DNA from: CAVXDY01 sp963760715 | Lineage (GTDB): Bacteria; Actinomycetota; Thermoleophilia; Miltoncostaeales; Miltoncostaeaceae | Reading direction: 5' to 3' | Length of the DNA: 64,000 bases | Assembly (NCBI GenBank): GCA_963760715.1 | Contig: CAVXDY010000004.1 | Span: 310,001-374,000 of the forward strand | Shown here: one piece after another, positions 45,413 through 54,139 of the stretch | Position numbering within the stretch: the first letter of the stretch is position 1 | Layout: every line of letters starts with the position of its first letter | Notes under the pieces: model-generated | What the model was told of the DNA's origin: nothing | Databases searched by the model: none | Seen by the model: the letters and a program-made list of their open reading frames with translations, nothing else | Program-made: the position numbers and the translations under genes

Positions 45413-46363
45413 TCAGCGGATGACGCGCTCGACCCGCGAGCGGGCCTCGTCGTCCTGGGGTCGCAGGTGGTACCGCTGGATCATCTCGCTGACGAGGCCG
45501 ATGGTGAAGAGCTGGACCCCCACCACGATCATCAGCACCCCGAGCAGGAGGAGCGGCCGGTTGCCGATGCCCTCCCCGGCCAGCCGCAGCACCGCGAGGT
45601 AGGCGCAGATGATCACGCCCACCACGATGAGCAGCATCCCGGCGCCGCCGAACAGGTGCATCGGCCGCTGCCGGAAGCGGCCGACGAACAGGATCGTGAG
45701 CAGGTCGAGGAAGCCGCGGACGTAGCGCTCGAGGCCGTACTTGCTGCTGCCGAAGGCGCGCGGGCGGTGGTTGACCGGCAGCTCGCTCACCCGGAAGCCC
45801 TCGTTGGCGGCCAGCACCGGGATGTAGCGGTACTGGTCGCCCGTGAGCGCCAGGGAGCGCACCACCTCGGCGCGGTAGGCCTTGAACCCGCAGTTCAGGT
45901 CGTGCAGCCGGACGCCGGACATGCGGGAGGTGACGCCGTTGAAGACGCGCGACGCCGCGCGCTTGCTCCAGGAGTCCTGGCGCTCCTTCTTCCAGCCGCT
46001 CACGAGGTCGGCGCCGGCCTCCAGCTCGGCCAGCAGCCGCGGGATCTCGGCCGGGTCGTCCTGGAGGTCCCCGTCGATGGTCACGATGGCGTCGCCCTGG
46101 GCCTCGCGGAAGCCGGCCATCAGGGCCGCGGCCTTGCCGAAGTTGCGCCGCAGGCGCACGACCGCGATCTCGGGCTCGGCGGCGGCCAGGTCGGCGAGCG
46201 CCTCGGAGGTGCCGTCGGTGGACCCGTCGTCCACGAAGAGCACCTCGGTGCGCCGGCCGAGGGCGCGGAGCACCGGCAGCAGCTCCTGCGCCAGGGGTCG
46301 GACCGACTCGCGCTCGTTGTAGACCGGGATGACCACCGAGACGAAGGCGAGGCGTGCGGCCAC
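45413..46363 (-). CDS. Polyprenyl-phosphate glycosyltransferase (GT2, DPM1/GtrB-like)
   Basis: 316 residues. FVSVVIPVYNERESVRPL, EVLFVDDGSTDGT, RRNFGKAAALMAGF and IVTIDGDLQDDPAEIP give the DPM-type catalytic core; LNCGFKAYRAEVV and FGSSKYGLERYVRGFLDL follow. Two C-terminal membrane segments (GGAGMLLIVVGVIICAYLAV; LLLLGVLMIVVGVQLFTIGL) mark the GtrB/ArnC-like group. It likely makes the lipid-linked sugar used by the GT-C-like proteins nearby. Confidence 0.93.
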   Translation of the reverse strand: MAARLAFVSVVIPVYNERESVRPLAQELLPVLRALGRRTEVLFVDDGSTDGTSEALADLAAAEPEIAVVRLRRNFGKAAALMAGFREAQGDAIVTIDGDLQDDPAEIPRLLAELEAGADLVSGWKKERQDSWSKRAASRVFNGVTSRMSGVRLHDLNCGFKAYRAEVVRSLALTGDQYRYIPVLAANEGFRVSELPVNHRPRAFGSSKYGLERYVRGFLDLLTILFVGRFRQRPMHLFGGAGMLLIVVGVIICAYLAVLRLAGEGIGNRPLLLLGVLMIVVGVQLFTIGLVSEMIQRYHLRPQDDEARSRVERVIR

Positions 46364-46372
46364 CGGCTCCGA

Positions 46373-48085
46373 CTATAGCCGGGGGGCGGGGGCGACCCGG
46401 CGGCGGGGGCGAGGGGCCGCGCGCCCCTTGCGGGCGCGGAGCAGGACCCGCAGGGCCATGCTCCACACGCAGGCGACCACCAGGACCGTCGCGATCGGGC
46501 CCACCGCTCCGCGCGCGCCGCTCGTGGTGGTGACCACCAGGTACCAGGCGGCGAAGATCGGGTTGGAGCCGAGGTGGCCCGACATGTTCAGCACCAGGGC
46601 CAGGATCGGCAGGAGGGCAACGGCGGCCAGGCCGGCGAGCTGCCACGGACGCCGCGCCGCGCCTCCCACCGCCGCCGCGTGCGCGGCGGGCAGGGCCAGG
46701 ACGAGCGCGAAGGGGCTCACGACCCACAGCAGCACCAGCACGACGCCCAGGGACACCAGCGCCGCCGTGCCCTCGGAGGACGGCGGGACGTCCAGGCGGC
46801 GGGCGCGGCGGCGCGTCCAGACCGAGGCGAGGACGCCGGCGCCGATGGCCACCACCAGGCCCAGGGCGGCCGCCGCGCCGAAGCGGGCCTCGGCCGGGAG
46901 GGGCGGCACCCCGGCCGACGGGCGCGGCAGCAGCCCGCCCAGGGACAGCAGGTAGGCGGCCGCGAGGCCCGCGAGCAGCGGCAGCGCCCGCAGGCCGACC
47001 GCGCGGACGCCCGGGAGCAGGGGGACGCGGGCGCGGCGCAGGCCGGCGGCCGCGTCGACCGCCAGGGCCAGCACCGGCAGGGCCAGGAGGAGGAGGGCCA
47101 GACGGGTCACCGTGGGACGCAGCCGCTTCCCGGCCAGCTCCAGGCTGCCGTCCGCGTTCGGCACCCGGGCGGTCGCGTCGAAGGCGCCGAGCAGGTCGTT
47201 GGCCGCGTTGGCCACCAGCTCCATGCGGTCCGCCGTCGGCGCGGGCGCGTTGGTCAGGGGCGAGTCGGGCCGGCCGGAGAGCGTGACGGCCGCGAGCCCC
47301 AGGCCGATGGCGGCGCCCTGGTCGCCGAAGGTCTGCGGCACGGCGAGCCCGAGGAGCTGGTCGGCCAGGGACGGGGTGGCGTCCGAGCGCCCCCCGGCGC
47401 GCGCGACGGCGCGCTCGGCGAAGGGCGCGAGCCCGGCGGACTGCCGGTCGGTGCGCCCGCGGATCCACACGTGGACCCGATCCCCCTGTGCGTCCCCGGG
47501 GCCGTCCAGCACGATCGCCGCCTCGAGCGGGAACGACGAGAAGCGGCGCAGGAACCAGCGGGTGCCGGCGTTCCCCACCGTGTTGCCGTCGACCGAGACG
47601 AACAGGTGCGGGCGCTGGTGGCGCGTGGTCGCCGACGCCCGGGCCAGGCGCAGCATCACGGCCGTGGCGCTGGCGCCGGCAGACACGCCCGGCGGGGTGT
47701 CCCGGGGCGCCAGGACGACGATGCCGGGCAGCGGCCGCAGCCCGGCGGTGCCGGGCACCACGAGGTACACGTTCCGGAGCGACACGCGCTCCCCGCCCGA
47801 GTTCGCCACCAGGTCCTGGATCTGCACCCGGCCCGCGCCCCCGGGCACCTGCGCGAGCTGCCCCCGCACCCACTGGGCGGCCTGGAGGTCGGCGTCCGAC
47901 CCCGGCGGTCGGTCGGGCGCGATGGCGCTGAGCTGGTTCGAGAGATCCAGCGTCCCCTGCCCGTCGATGGCCGAGGGCAGCACCGGCTCGTTGCCCGTAT
48001 CCGGGGTCTCCAGCGTGAGCAGCGCGACGATGAGCGCGACGCCCGCGACCAGCCAGCAGGTGCGATAGAGGCGGACGTTCAGCAC
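46373..48085 (-). CDS. M28-like domain membrane protein, catalytic residues missing
   Basis: 570 residues. One N-terminal membrane segment, an outer domain of about 270 residues, then about seven membrane segments and a basic tail. The outer domain follows the M28 aminopeptidase layout: GIVVLAPRDTPPGVSAGASA with TAVMLRLARA corresponds to the AHxD...GAxDNASG region, and HLFVSVDGNTVGNAGTRWFL to the EE-x-G-x2-GS region. The zinc-binding His and the acidic residues are replaced, so it is probably not a peptidase. GTG start at 48085. Confidence 0.65.
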   Translation of the reverse strand: MLNVRLYRTCWLVAGVALIVALLTLETPDTGNEPVLPSAIDGQGTLDLSNQLSAIAPDRPPGSDADLQAAQWVRGQLAQVPGGAGRVQIQDLVANSGGERVSLRNVYLVVPGTAGLRPLPGIVVLAPRDTPPGVSAGASATAVMLRLARASATTRHQRPHLFVSVDGNTVGNAGTRWFLRRFSSFPLEAAIVLDGPGDAQGDRVHVWIRGRTDRQSAGLAPFAERAVARAGGRSDATPSLADQLLGLAVPQTFGDQGAAIGLGLAAVTLSGRPDSPLTNAPAPTADRMELVANAANDLLGAFDATARVPNADGSLELAGKRLRPTVTRLALLLLALPVLALAVDAAAGLRRARVPLLPGVRAVGLRALPLLAGLAAAYLLSLGGLLPRPSAGVPPLPAEARFGAAAALGLVVAIGAGVLASVWTRRRARRLDVPPSSEGTAALVSLGVVLVLLWVVSPFALVLALPAAHAAAVGGAARRPWQLAGLAAVALLPILALVLNMSGHLGSNPIFAAWYLVVTTTSGARGAVGPIATVLVVACVWSMALRVLLRARKGRAAPRPRRRVAPAPRL

Positions 48086-48113
48086 GGTGAGCGACCGCCG
48101 AGGGCGCGGCGGC

Positions 48114-48119
48114 GGAGGG
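48114..48119 (+). promoter_or_regulatory. Ribosome binding site of treT
   Basis: GGAGGG four bases before the GTG at 48124. It supports this start over a GTG at 48181. Confidence 0.55.
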
Positions 48120-48123
48120 TAGA

Positions 48124-49419
48124 GTGTCGCACGAATCGGGCCGGCCCTGGCCCGGCGACGCCGTCTCGGGGGTTCCGGGCGTGATCCGAAGCGTCAACGT
48201 CGGGCACAAGTCGCTGGCCGACTACCACAGCATCGTCTCTCGCGATCTGATGGCCGACATCCGCGCGCTGGCCGCGCCCCTCGAGGGCAAGCGCGTGCTG
48301 CACGTGAACGCCACGAGCTTCGGCGGCGGCGTGGCCGAGATCCTCTACAGCCTGGTTCCCCTCATGAACGACGCCGGCCTCCAGGCCGACTGGAAGTTCA
48401 TGTTCGGGCGGGACGACTTCTTCGACGTCACCAAGAAGATCCACAACTCCCTCCAGGGGGACCCGGGCGAGCTGACGGACGAGGACGAGGCGGTCTTCGA
48501 GAGGTACAACCTGATGAACGTGGGCGGGCTCACGGACGACTATGACTTCATCGTCATCCACGATCCGCAGCCGGCCGCGTTCCGGATGCACGCCGCCGAC
48601 AACAGGGCGAAGTGGATCTGGCGCTGCCACATCGACCTCTCGACGCCCAACCCGCAGGTGCTGGACTTCCTGCTGCCGATGATCGAGACCTACGACCTGA
48701 CCGTGTTCCACATGGCGCAGTACATCCCGTCGGGCAGGAACCTTCCCGACCCGGTCGTGATGCCCCCGGCGATCGACCCGCTGTCGCCGAAGAACATGTC
48801 GCTGTCGCCCGAGGACGCCGCCTACATCGTCAACCAGTTCGGCCTCGACATCGAGCGGCCGCTGATGCTCCAGGTGTCGCGCTTCGACCCCTGGAAGGAC
48901 CCGCTGGGCGTGATCGACGCCTACCGGATCGTGAAGGAGCGGTTCCCCGAGATGCAGCTCGCCCTGGTGGGCTCGATGGCGAGCGACGACCCCGAGGGCT
49001 GGGAGTTCTTCCAGCGCACGATGGACTACGCGGGCGACGATTCGGACATCTACATCCTGTCCAACCTGAACAACGTGGGAGCCGTGGAGGTCAACGCGTT
49101 CCAGACGCACGCCGACGTGGTGCTCCAGAAGTCCATCAAGGAGGGCTTCGGGCTGACGGTGACCGAGGCGCTCTGGAAGGCCCGCCCCGCGGTGGCCGGC
49201 AACGTGGGCGGCATCCCGCTCCAGATCGCGGACGGCCAGACCGGCTATCTGGTGAACTCCGCGGAGGAGGCCGCCGCGCGCAGCATCGAGATCATGAACG
49301 ACCCCGAGGCCGCCCGGGCGATGGCCCGCCGCGGCAAGCAGCACGTGCGTCACGATTTCCTGACGCCGCGGCTGCTGCGCGACTGGCTCGGGATCTTCAC
49401 GCGGCTCTCGGAGGGGTGA
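48124..49419 (+). CDS. treT: Trehalose synthase TreT-like glycosyltransferase (GT4)
   Basis: 431 residues. TreT joins NDP-glucose and glucose to give trehalose in one step. Family marks: VGHKSLADYHSIVSRDLM, VLHVNATSFGGGVAEILY (near 57), MFGRDDFFDVTKKIHNSLQG, FIVIHDPQPAAF, KWIWRCHIDLSTPNP, and the donor site KEGFGLTVTEALWKARPAVA followed by GNVGGIP. Seven bases before otsA. The TreT-type N-terminal domain is clear, but related GT4 proteins with other acceptors exist. Confidence 0.87.
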   Translation: MSHESGRPWPGDAVSGVPGVIRSVNVGHKSLADYHSIVSRDLMADIRALAAPLEGKRVLHVNATSFGGGVAEILYSLVPLMNDAGLQADWKFMFGRDDFFDVTKKIHNSLQGDPGELTDEDEAVFERYNLMNVGGLTDDYDFIVIHDPQPAAFRMHAADNRAKWIWRCHIDLSTPNPQVLDFLLPMIETYDLTVFHMAQYIPSGRNLPDPVVMPPAIDPLSPKNMSLSPEDAAYIVNQFGLDIERPLMLQVSRFDPWKDPLGVIDAYRIVKERFPEMQLALVGSMASDDPEGWEFFQRTMDYAGDDSDIYILSNLNNVGAVEVNAFQTHADVVLQKSIKEGFGLTVTEALWKARPAVAGNVGGIPLQIADGQTGYLVNSAEEAAARSIEIMNDPEAARAMARRGKQHVRHDFLTPRLLRDWLGIFTRLSEG

Positions 49420-49426
49420 GGACGCG

Positions 49427-50920
49427 ATGGCACGCCGCGGGGCGCCGCTGATCCTGGTCTCGAACCGCGGCCCCCTGACCTTCACGCGCGGGCCGGACGG
49501 GGAGCTGCAGAGCGAGCGGGGCGGGGGCGGGCTGGTCACCGCGCTCCTGGGGCTCACCGAGCACACGCCGGCGCTGTGGATCTCGGCGGCGATCTCGGAG
49601 GCCGAGGAGGAGATGTCGCGCGTGGCCGGCGGGGGCAGCTTCCCCATGCCCGACCTCGGCGTCGACACGCGCGGGCGCTTCGTGACGATCGAGCCCGAGA
49701 CGTACCACGACTACTACAACGTGGTCGCCAACCCCATGCTCTGGTTCATCCAGCACTACCTCTGGGACCTGAGCAACGCGCCCGACATCCGCCACGAGGA
49801 GCTGATGGCCTGGAAGCACGGCTACCTCGCCGCCAACCGGGCGTTCGCCGAGGCGGTCAACGAGGAGCTGGCGGAGGACCCGGACCGGGTCGTGATGCTT
49901 CACGACTACCACCTCTACACGGCCCCCGAGACCATCCGCGAGGCGCATCCGAACGCGTTCCTGCACTTCTTCGTGCACATCCCGTGGAGCCAGTCGGACT
50001 ACTGGCGCATCCTGCCCAGCAAGATCCGCGAGGCGATCCTGCGCGGGATGCTGGCCAACGACATCATCGCGTTCCACACCTGGCGGTACGGGCGGAACTT
50101 CCTCCTCTGCTGCGAGGAGCTGCTCGACCTGCGCGTCGACTACGCCCGCAGCCAGGTGCGCTGGCAGGGGCGCGACGTGTGGGTGCGCTCCTACCCCATC
50201 TCGGTCAACGCGCCCATGTTCGAGGAGCTGGCGCGGAGCCCCGAGGTGAAGGCCGAGGAGGGCCCGATGCTGCGGCGCCGTCGCCAGCACCTGATCGTGC
50301 GCGTCGACCGCACCGACCTCTCGAAGAACACGCTGCGCGGCTTCAAGGCCTACGACATCTTCCTGGACCGACACCCCGAGTTCCACGAGGACATCACGTT
50401 CTTCGCGCTCCTGCAGCCGTCCCGCCAGGACGTGGACGAGTACATCGAGTACGTGGCGAAGATCCGCGACATCGTGAGCCACATCAACACCAAGCACGGG
50501 AACACGGACTGGATGCCCATCGACCTGCGCATCGAGAGCAACATCCACCGGGCCGTGGCCGCCTACAAGAACTACGACGTGCTTCTCGTGAACCCGATCT
50601 ACGACGGGATGAACCTGATCGCAAAGGAGGCCCCGCTGGTGAACGAGCGCAGCGGGGTGATGATCCTGTCCGAGAACGCCGGGGCGCACGAGGAGCTGGG
50701 ATCGTTCGCCATCACGATCAACCCGTTCGACGTGGAGGCCCAGGCCGAGGCGTTCCACATGGCGCTGACGATGCCGTTCGACGAGCGGGCCGGCCGCCTC
50801 GAGGAGATCAAGCGGATCGTGCGCGAGAACGACGTGGGCAAGTGGCTGTCGGCGCAGCAGGAGGACATCGCGCGCAAGCGCTCCGCCGACCGGCGCCGGT
50901 CCCACCGGGCGAAGGCGTGA
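49427..50920 (+). CDS. otsA: Trehalose-6-phosphate synthase (GT20)
   Basis: 497 residues. OtsA transfers glucose from UDP- or ADP-glucose to glucose-6-phosphate. LILVSNRGPL near residue 8 and ERGGGGLVTALLGL form the N-terminal substrate loop. MLHDYHLYTAP, FFVHIPWSQSDYWRIL, IAFHTWRYGRNFLLCC, VRVDRTDLSKNTLRGFKAY (Arg-x2-Asp-x2-x-Lys donor-phosphate site, with Asn after Lys where Gly is usual) and NPIYDGMNLIAKE follow. No phosphatase (otsB) is next to it. A related synthase activity, such as glucosylglycerol-phosphate synthase, is the main alternative. Confidence 0.88.
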   Translation: MARRGAPLILVSNRGPLTFTRGPDGELQSERGGGGLVTALLGLTEHTPALWISAAISEAEEEMSRVAGGGSFPMPDLGVDTRGRFVTIEPETYHDYYNVVANPMLWFIQHYLWDLSNAPDIRHEELMAWKHGYLAANRAFAEAVNEELAEDPDRVVMLHDYHLYTAPETIREAHPNAFLHFFVHIPWSQSDYWRILPSKIREAILRGMLANDIIAFHTWRYGRNFLLCCEELLDLRVDYARSQVRWQGRDVWVRSYPISVNAPMFEELARSPEVKAEEGPMLRRRRQHLIVRVDRTDLSKNTLRGFKAYDIFLDRHPEFHEDITFFALLQPSRQDVDEYIEYVAKIRDIVSHINTKHGNTDWMPIDLRIESNIHRAVAAYKNYDVLLVNPIYDGMNLIAKEAPLVNERSGVMILSENAGAHEELGSFAITINPFDVEAQAEAFHMALTMPFDERAGRLEEIKRIVRENDVGKWLSAQQEDIARKRSADRRRSHRAKA

Positions 50921-51381
50921 GCGACGGCGAGCTGAGCCACCTCGACGCGCGCGGGCGGGCGCGGATGGTCGGGGTGGGGCACAAGCCCCCGGTCGCCCGG
51001 CGGGCGGTGGCCGAGGCGGTGGTGCGGATGGCGCCGGCGACGGCCCGTGCGATGTCCGACGGCGCGCTGCCCAAGGGCGACGCGGCCGCCGTGGCGCGGG
51101 TGGCCGGGATCATGGCCGCCAAGCGCACGCCGGAGCTGATCGCCCTGTGCCACCCCCTGCCCATCGAGCGCGTGGGGATCGAGGTGACCATCGACGCCGA
51201 GGCCGGCGAGGTGCGCATCACCGGCGAGGTGGAGACCATCGCCCGCACCGGGGTGGAGATGGAGGCCCTGACGGCCGTGTCGGTGGCGGCGCTGAACGTC
51301 TACGACATGGTCAAGGGCATCGACACGGGCGTCGTGGTGGAGGCGATCCGGCTGCTGGAGAAGACCAAGGGGCCCCCGTGA
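50917..51381 (+). CDS. moaC: Cyclic pyranopterin monophosphate synthase MoaC
   Basis: About 154 residues. Second step of molybdenum cofactor synthesis. LSHLDARGRARMVGVGHKPP, KGDAAAVARVAGIMAAKRTP, LCHPLPIERV, GVEMEALTAVSVAALNVYDM and VKGID contain the catalytic His, Lys and Asp residues of the family. GTG start overlaps the otsA stop by four bases. Confidence 0.95.
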   Translation: MSDGELSHLDARGRARMVGVGHKPPVARRAVAEAVVRMAPATARAMSDGALPKGDAAAVARVAGIMAAKRTPELIALCHPLPIERVGIEVTIDAEAGEVRITGEVETIARTGVEMEALTAVSVAALNVYDMVKGIDTGVVVEAIRLLEKTKGPP

Positions 51382-51914
51382 CCGGCGCGGCCCTTCGGGT
51401 GGTGGTGATCACGGTCTCCGACCGCTCCGCGGCCGGGGAGCGCGAGGACCGCTCGGGGCCCGTGCTGGCCGAGGCCGTCGAGGCCTGGGGCGCCGAGGTG
51501 GTGGGCCGGGACGTGGTGCCCGACGACCGGCACGGCCTGACGACGCTCCTTCAGACCCTCTGCGACGCCCCCTCCTCGCCCGACCTCATCCTCACCACGG
51601 GCGGCACCGGGGTGGGCCCGCGCGACTGCACCCCGGAGGCCACGCGCGCGGCCTGCCGGCGAATGGTGCCCGGCATCGCCGAGACACTCCGGGCCCGGTC
51701 CCTGGCGGTGACCCCGCACGCGATGCTCTCCCGCGGCGAGGCCGGCGTGCGCGGGACGACGCTGATCGTGAACCTGCCCGGGTCCCCGGGCGGGGCGCGC
51801 GACGGCTGGGAGGTGGTGGCGCCGGTGGTCGCCCACGCGGCGTCGCAGCTGCGCGGGGGGGACCATCCCGCGGGCCCACCCGCGGCCGTTGGAGCGCCCC
51901 CACCGGCGGAGTAG
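51378..51914 (+). CDS. Molybdopterin adenylyltransferase MogA/MoaB-like
   Basis: About 178 residues. MogA activates molybdopterin by adenylation before metal insertion. VVVITVSDRSAAGEREDRSG, LILTTGGTGVGPRDCTPEAT (the MPT-binding loop) and TLIVNLPGSPGGARDGWEVV are diagnostic. It overlaps moaC by four bases. The last 25 residues are a Pro/Ala tail. MoaB and MogA cannot be separated on sequence alone here. Confidence 0.93.
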   Translation: MTGAALRVVVITVSDRSAAGEREDRSGPVLAEAVEAWGAEVVGRDVVPDDRHGLTTLLQTLCDAPSSPDLILTTGGTGVGPRDCTPEATRAACRRMVPGIAETLRARSLAVTPHAMLSRGEAGVRGTTLIVNLPGSPGGARDGWEVVAPVVAHAASQLRGGDHPAGPPAAVGAPPPAE

Positions 51915-51923
51915 TTTGCCGCC

Positions 51924-53072
51924 ATGGCGGCGACCCCGGGCCTCGAGCTGTCGGCGATGGGCGCGGTGCGCCCGCCGGCCGAGGCGGTCGTGAAGGCGGC
52001 CCAGCGCCGCGAGCAGCAGGGCTTCGACGCGATCTGGTGGGCCGACCACCTGCTGCACTGGTTCCCCCTCTCGATCTGGACGCCGGACCTGGTGCCCCAG
52101 GCCGCGGCGGGCCAGCGCAGCCCGCACGTGTGGTTCGACCCCGTGCCCGTGGTCGCGGCGGCGGCGGCGGCCACGCGCGAGGTGAGGCTGGGCATCGGGG
52201 TGACCGACCTCGTGCGCCGCCACCCGGCGTCCCTGGCCCAGACGGCCCTCACGCTCGACCACCTGACCGGCGGCCGCTTCGTGCTCGGCGTGGGCGCCGG
52301 CGAGGCCCTCAACCTGGCGCCCTTCGGCCTCGCCAACGCCCGGCCGCTGGGCCGCCTGGACGAGGGCCTCGAGGTGATGCGCCTGCTGATGACCGAGGAC
52401 GACCCGGTGGACTTCGACGGGGAGCACTTCCATCTCCGCGGGGCGACCCTCGGCCTGCGCCCGCTTGGCGACCGCCCGCCGCCGGTGTGGGTGGCCGCGC
52501 ACCGGCCGCGCGGCCTCGAGCTGGTGGGCCGCCGCGCCGACGGGTGGCTGCCCCTCGCGACCGACCCTCCCCAGTACGCGCAGATGCTCGCCGCCGTGGA
52601 GGCCGCGGCGACCGCGGCGGGGCGCGAGGCCGGCGCCGTGACGCCGGGCCTCTACGCCCGGATCGTGGTGGCCGAGAGCCGCGAGGCCGCGGAGGCCGCC
52701 ATCGACGGCTCCCTGCTGATGCGCTTCATCGCGCTCACGCGCCCGGCCGAGTCGTACGCCGCCCGCGGCGCGGAGCACCCGCTGGGCGCGGGGGCCTTCG
52801 GGCTCACCTCCTTCCTGCCCACGGGCTACGGCCGCGAGGAGGCCCTGCGGCTGGCCGACGCCGTCCCGGTGGACGTCCTGCGCGACACCGTCGTGTACGG
52901 CACGCCCGACGACGTGGCCGCGACCATCTCGGAGTTCGTCGCGGCGGGGGCCCGCCACGTGCAGCTCACCAACATGACCCCGCTCGCCGCTCCGGAGCTC
53001 GCGGCGTCCAGCGAGGCGCTCCTGGCCGACGCCGTCGCGGCGCTCCGCGCCGAGTCCCCGGCGGTGAGGTGA
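51924..53072 (+). CDS. LLM class F420-dependent oxidoreductase
   Basis: 382 residues, TIM barrel. LELSAMGAVRPPAEAVVKAA, GFDAIWWADHLLHWF, LGIGVTDLVRRHPASLAQTA, LDHLTGGRFVLGVGAGEALN, MTEDDPVDFDGEHFHLRG and PVWVAAHRPRGLELVGRRAD follow the F420 glucose-6-phosphate dehydrogenase / methylene-H4MPT reductase pattern. The GEALN loop is typical for F420 binding. Substrate unknown. Located ten bases after mogA. Confidence 0.9.
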   Translation: MAATPGLELSAMGAVRPPAEAVVKAAQRREQQGFDAIWWADHLLHWFPLSIWTPDLVPQAAAGQRSPHVWFDPVPVVAAAAAATREVRLGIGVTDLVRRHPASLAQTALTLDHLTGGRFVLGVGAGEALNLAPFGLANARPLGRLDEGLEVMRLLMTEDDPVDFDGEHFHLRGATLGLRPLGDRPPPVWVAAHRPRGLELVGRRADGWLPLATDPPQYAQMLAAVEAAATAAGREAGAVTPGLYARIVVAESREAAEAAIDGSLLMRFIALTRPAESYAARGAEHPLGAGAFGLTSFLPTGYGREEALRLADAVPVDVLRDTVVYGTPDDVAATISEFVAAGARHVQLTNMTPLAAPELAASSEALLADAVAALRAESPAVR

Positions 53073-54139
53073 GAGGTCGCGGGGCGGTCGCGGCGGCGCT
53101 GGGGCTTGCGCTGGGCCTGGGCGCGGCGGGGCCGGCGGGAGCCGCGCCGCGCACGATCACCCTCGACGGCTGGGCCGACCAGGCCGCGGTCCTCTCGGGC
53201 ACGACCCTGGTCGTGGCGGAGGCCGCGACGGTGCACGTGGACCCGCGCGTCATCGCGGGCTCGCCGCCGGGCGCCGCGCCGTTCGACTACTACCGCGCGG
53301 AGACCTCGCGGGCGCGGCTCAACCGCGCCCGCACCCGCTTCACGGGGGCGCTCGAGACCCCCGTCTCCGTGCGCACCAGCATCGCCGCCATGGGACCGGG
53401 GATCCTCGCCCCCGGAGGGGCCGGGAGCTTCGTGACGGCGCCGAGCAGCCGCGCGGGCGCCACGCCCGTGATCTGGTGCTGCGACCCGGAGGGCGTCGAG
53501 ACGGTGGTGGAGAGCGACGGCCGGCCCGAGGCGCCCGTGACGCTGGCGGCCACGGTGGACGGCGGGCGCGTGCGGTTCCTCCAGGCGCGGGCCGACGGGG
53601 CCGCCGTGCTGGTGGGCGCGGACCCCGTGGGCCCGGGCGAGCGGCGCACGGCGGTGGAGGTGCCGGTGCGCACCGGCGCCGGCCTCGCGGCCCTGGCGCC
53701 GGGCCTGCTGGCGTGGGTCGATCCGGCCGCGCCGGCCGTGCTGGCCCGGGCGCCCGCGGGCGACGCCGGGCTGGGCGCGATCGCGACGACGGCCCTCCCC
53801 GGGCCGGCCCTGCGGGTGTGGGCGTCGCGCGGCCTCGTCGCCGTGGCCGTGCGCGCCGGCGGGGGCGTGCGCCTGCTCCGCGTGGATCCCGCGACGGGCG
53901 CCGCCGGAACCGTCTGGCGGGGGGGCCGCACGCCGCGGGTCTCGGTGGGCGGCGGATCCGTGGCGGTGGCCGACGGGCGCCGGGTGCTGGCCTCCCGCTC
54001 CGGCCCCCTGCGCTCGGTGGGCCGCGGCCGGGGGCCGGTGGCCGCGGTGGCCGTCGACGGCCGGCGCCTGGCCCTGCTCGAGCGCGTGCGGGCGCGCGGG
54101 GTGCGCGTGACGGTGGCGCGCCTGAGGCCCGTGCCGTGA
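53069..54139 (+). CDS. Exported propeller-like protein, function unknown
   Basis: About 356 residues from a GTG overlapping the LLM stop. The signal peptide is VAAALGLALGLGAAGPAGAA. The mature part is built of short beta repeats (VLSGTTLVVAEAATVHV; ALAPGLLAWVDPAAPAVLA; WASRGLVAVAVRAGGGVRLL; VSVGGGSVAVADGRRVLA), like a beta-propeller. CC in VIWCCDPEGVE is the only Cys pair. First gene of the long plus-strand polysaccharide operon. Confidence 0.7.
   Translation: MRGRGAVAAALGLALGLGAAGPAGAAPRTITLDGWADQAAVLSGTTLVVAEAATVHVDPRVIAGSPPGAAPFDYYRAETSRARLNRARTRFTGALETPVSVRTSIAAMGPGILAPGGAGSFVTAPSSRAGATPVIWCCDPEGVETVVESDGRPEAPVTLAATVDGGRVRFLQARADGAAVLVGADPVGPGERRTAVEVPVRTGAGLAALAPGLLAWVDPAAPAVLARAPAGDAGLGAIATTALPGPALRVWASRGLVAVAVRAGGGVRLLRVDPATGAAGTVWRGGRTPRVSVGGGSVAVADGRRVLASRSGPLRSVGRGRGPVAAVAVDGRRLALLERVRARGVRVTVARLRPVP

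Noticed and set aside
45390..48209. A 939-codon minus-strand frame
   Set aside because: Out-of-frame Arg/Pro/Gly-rich reading of the M28-like and GtrB-like genes.
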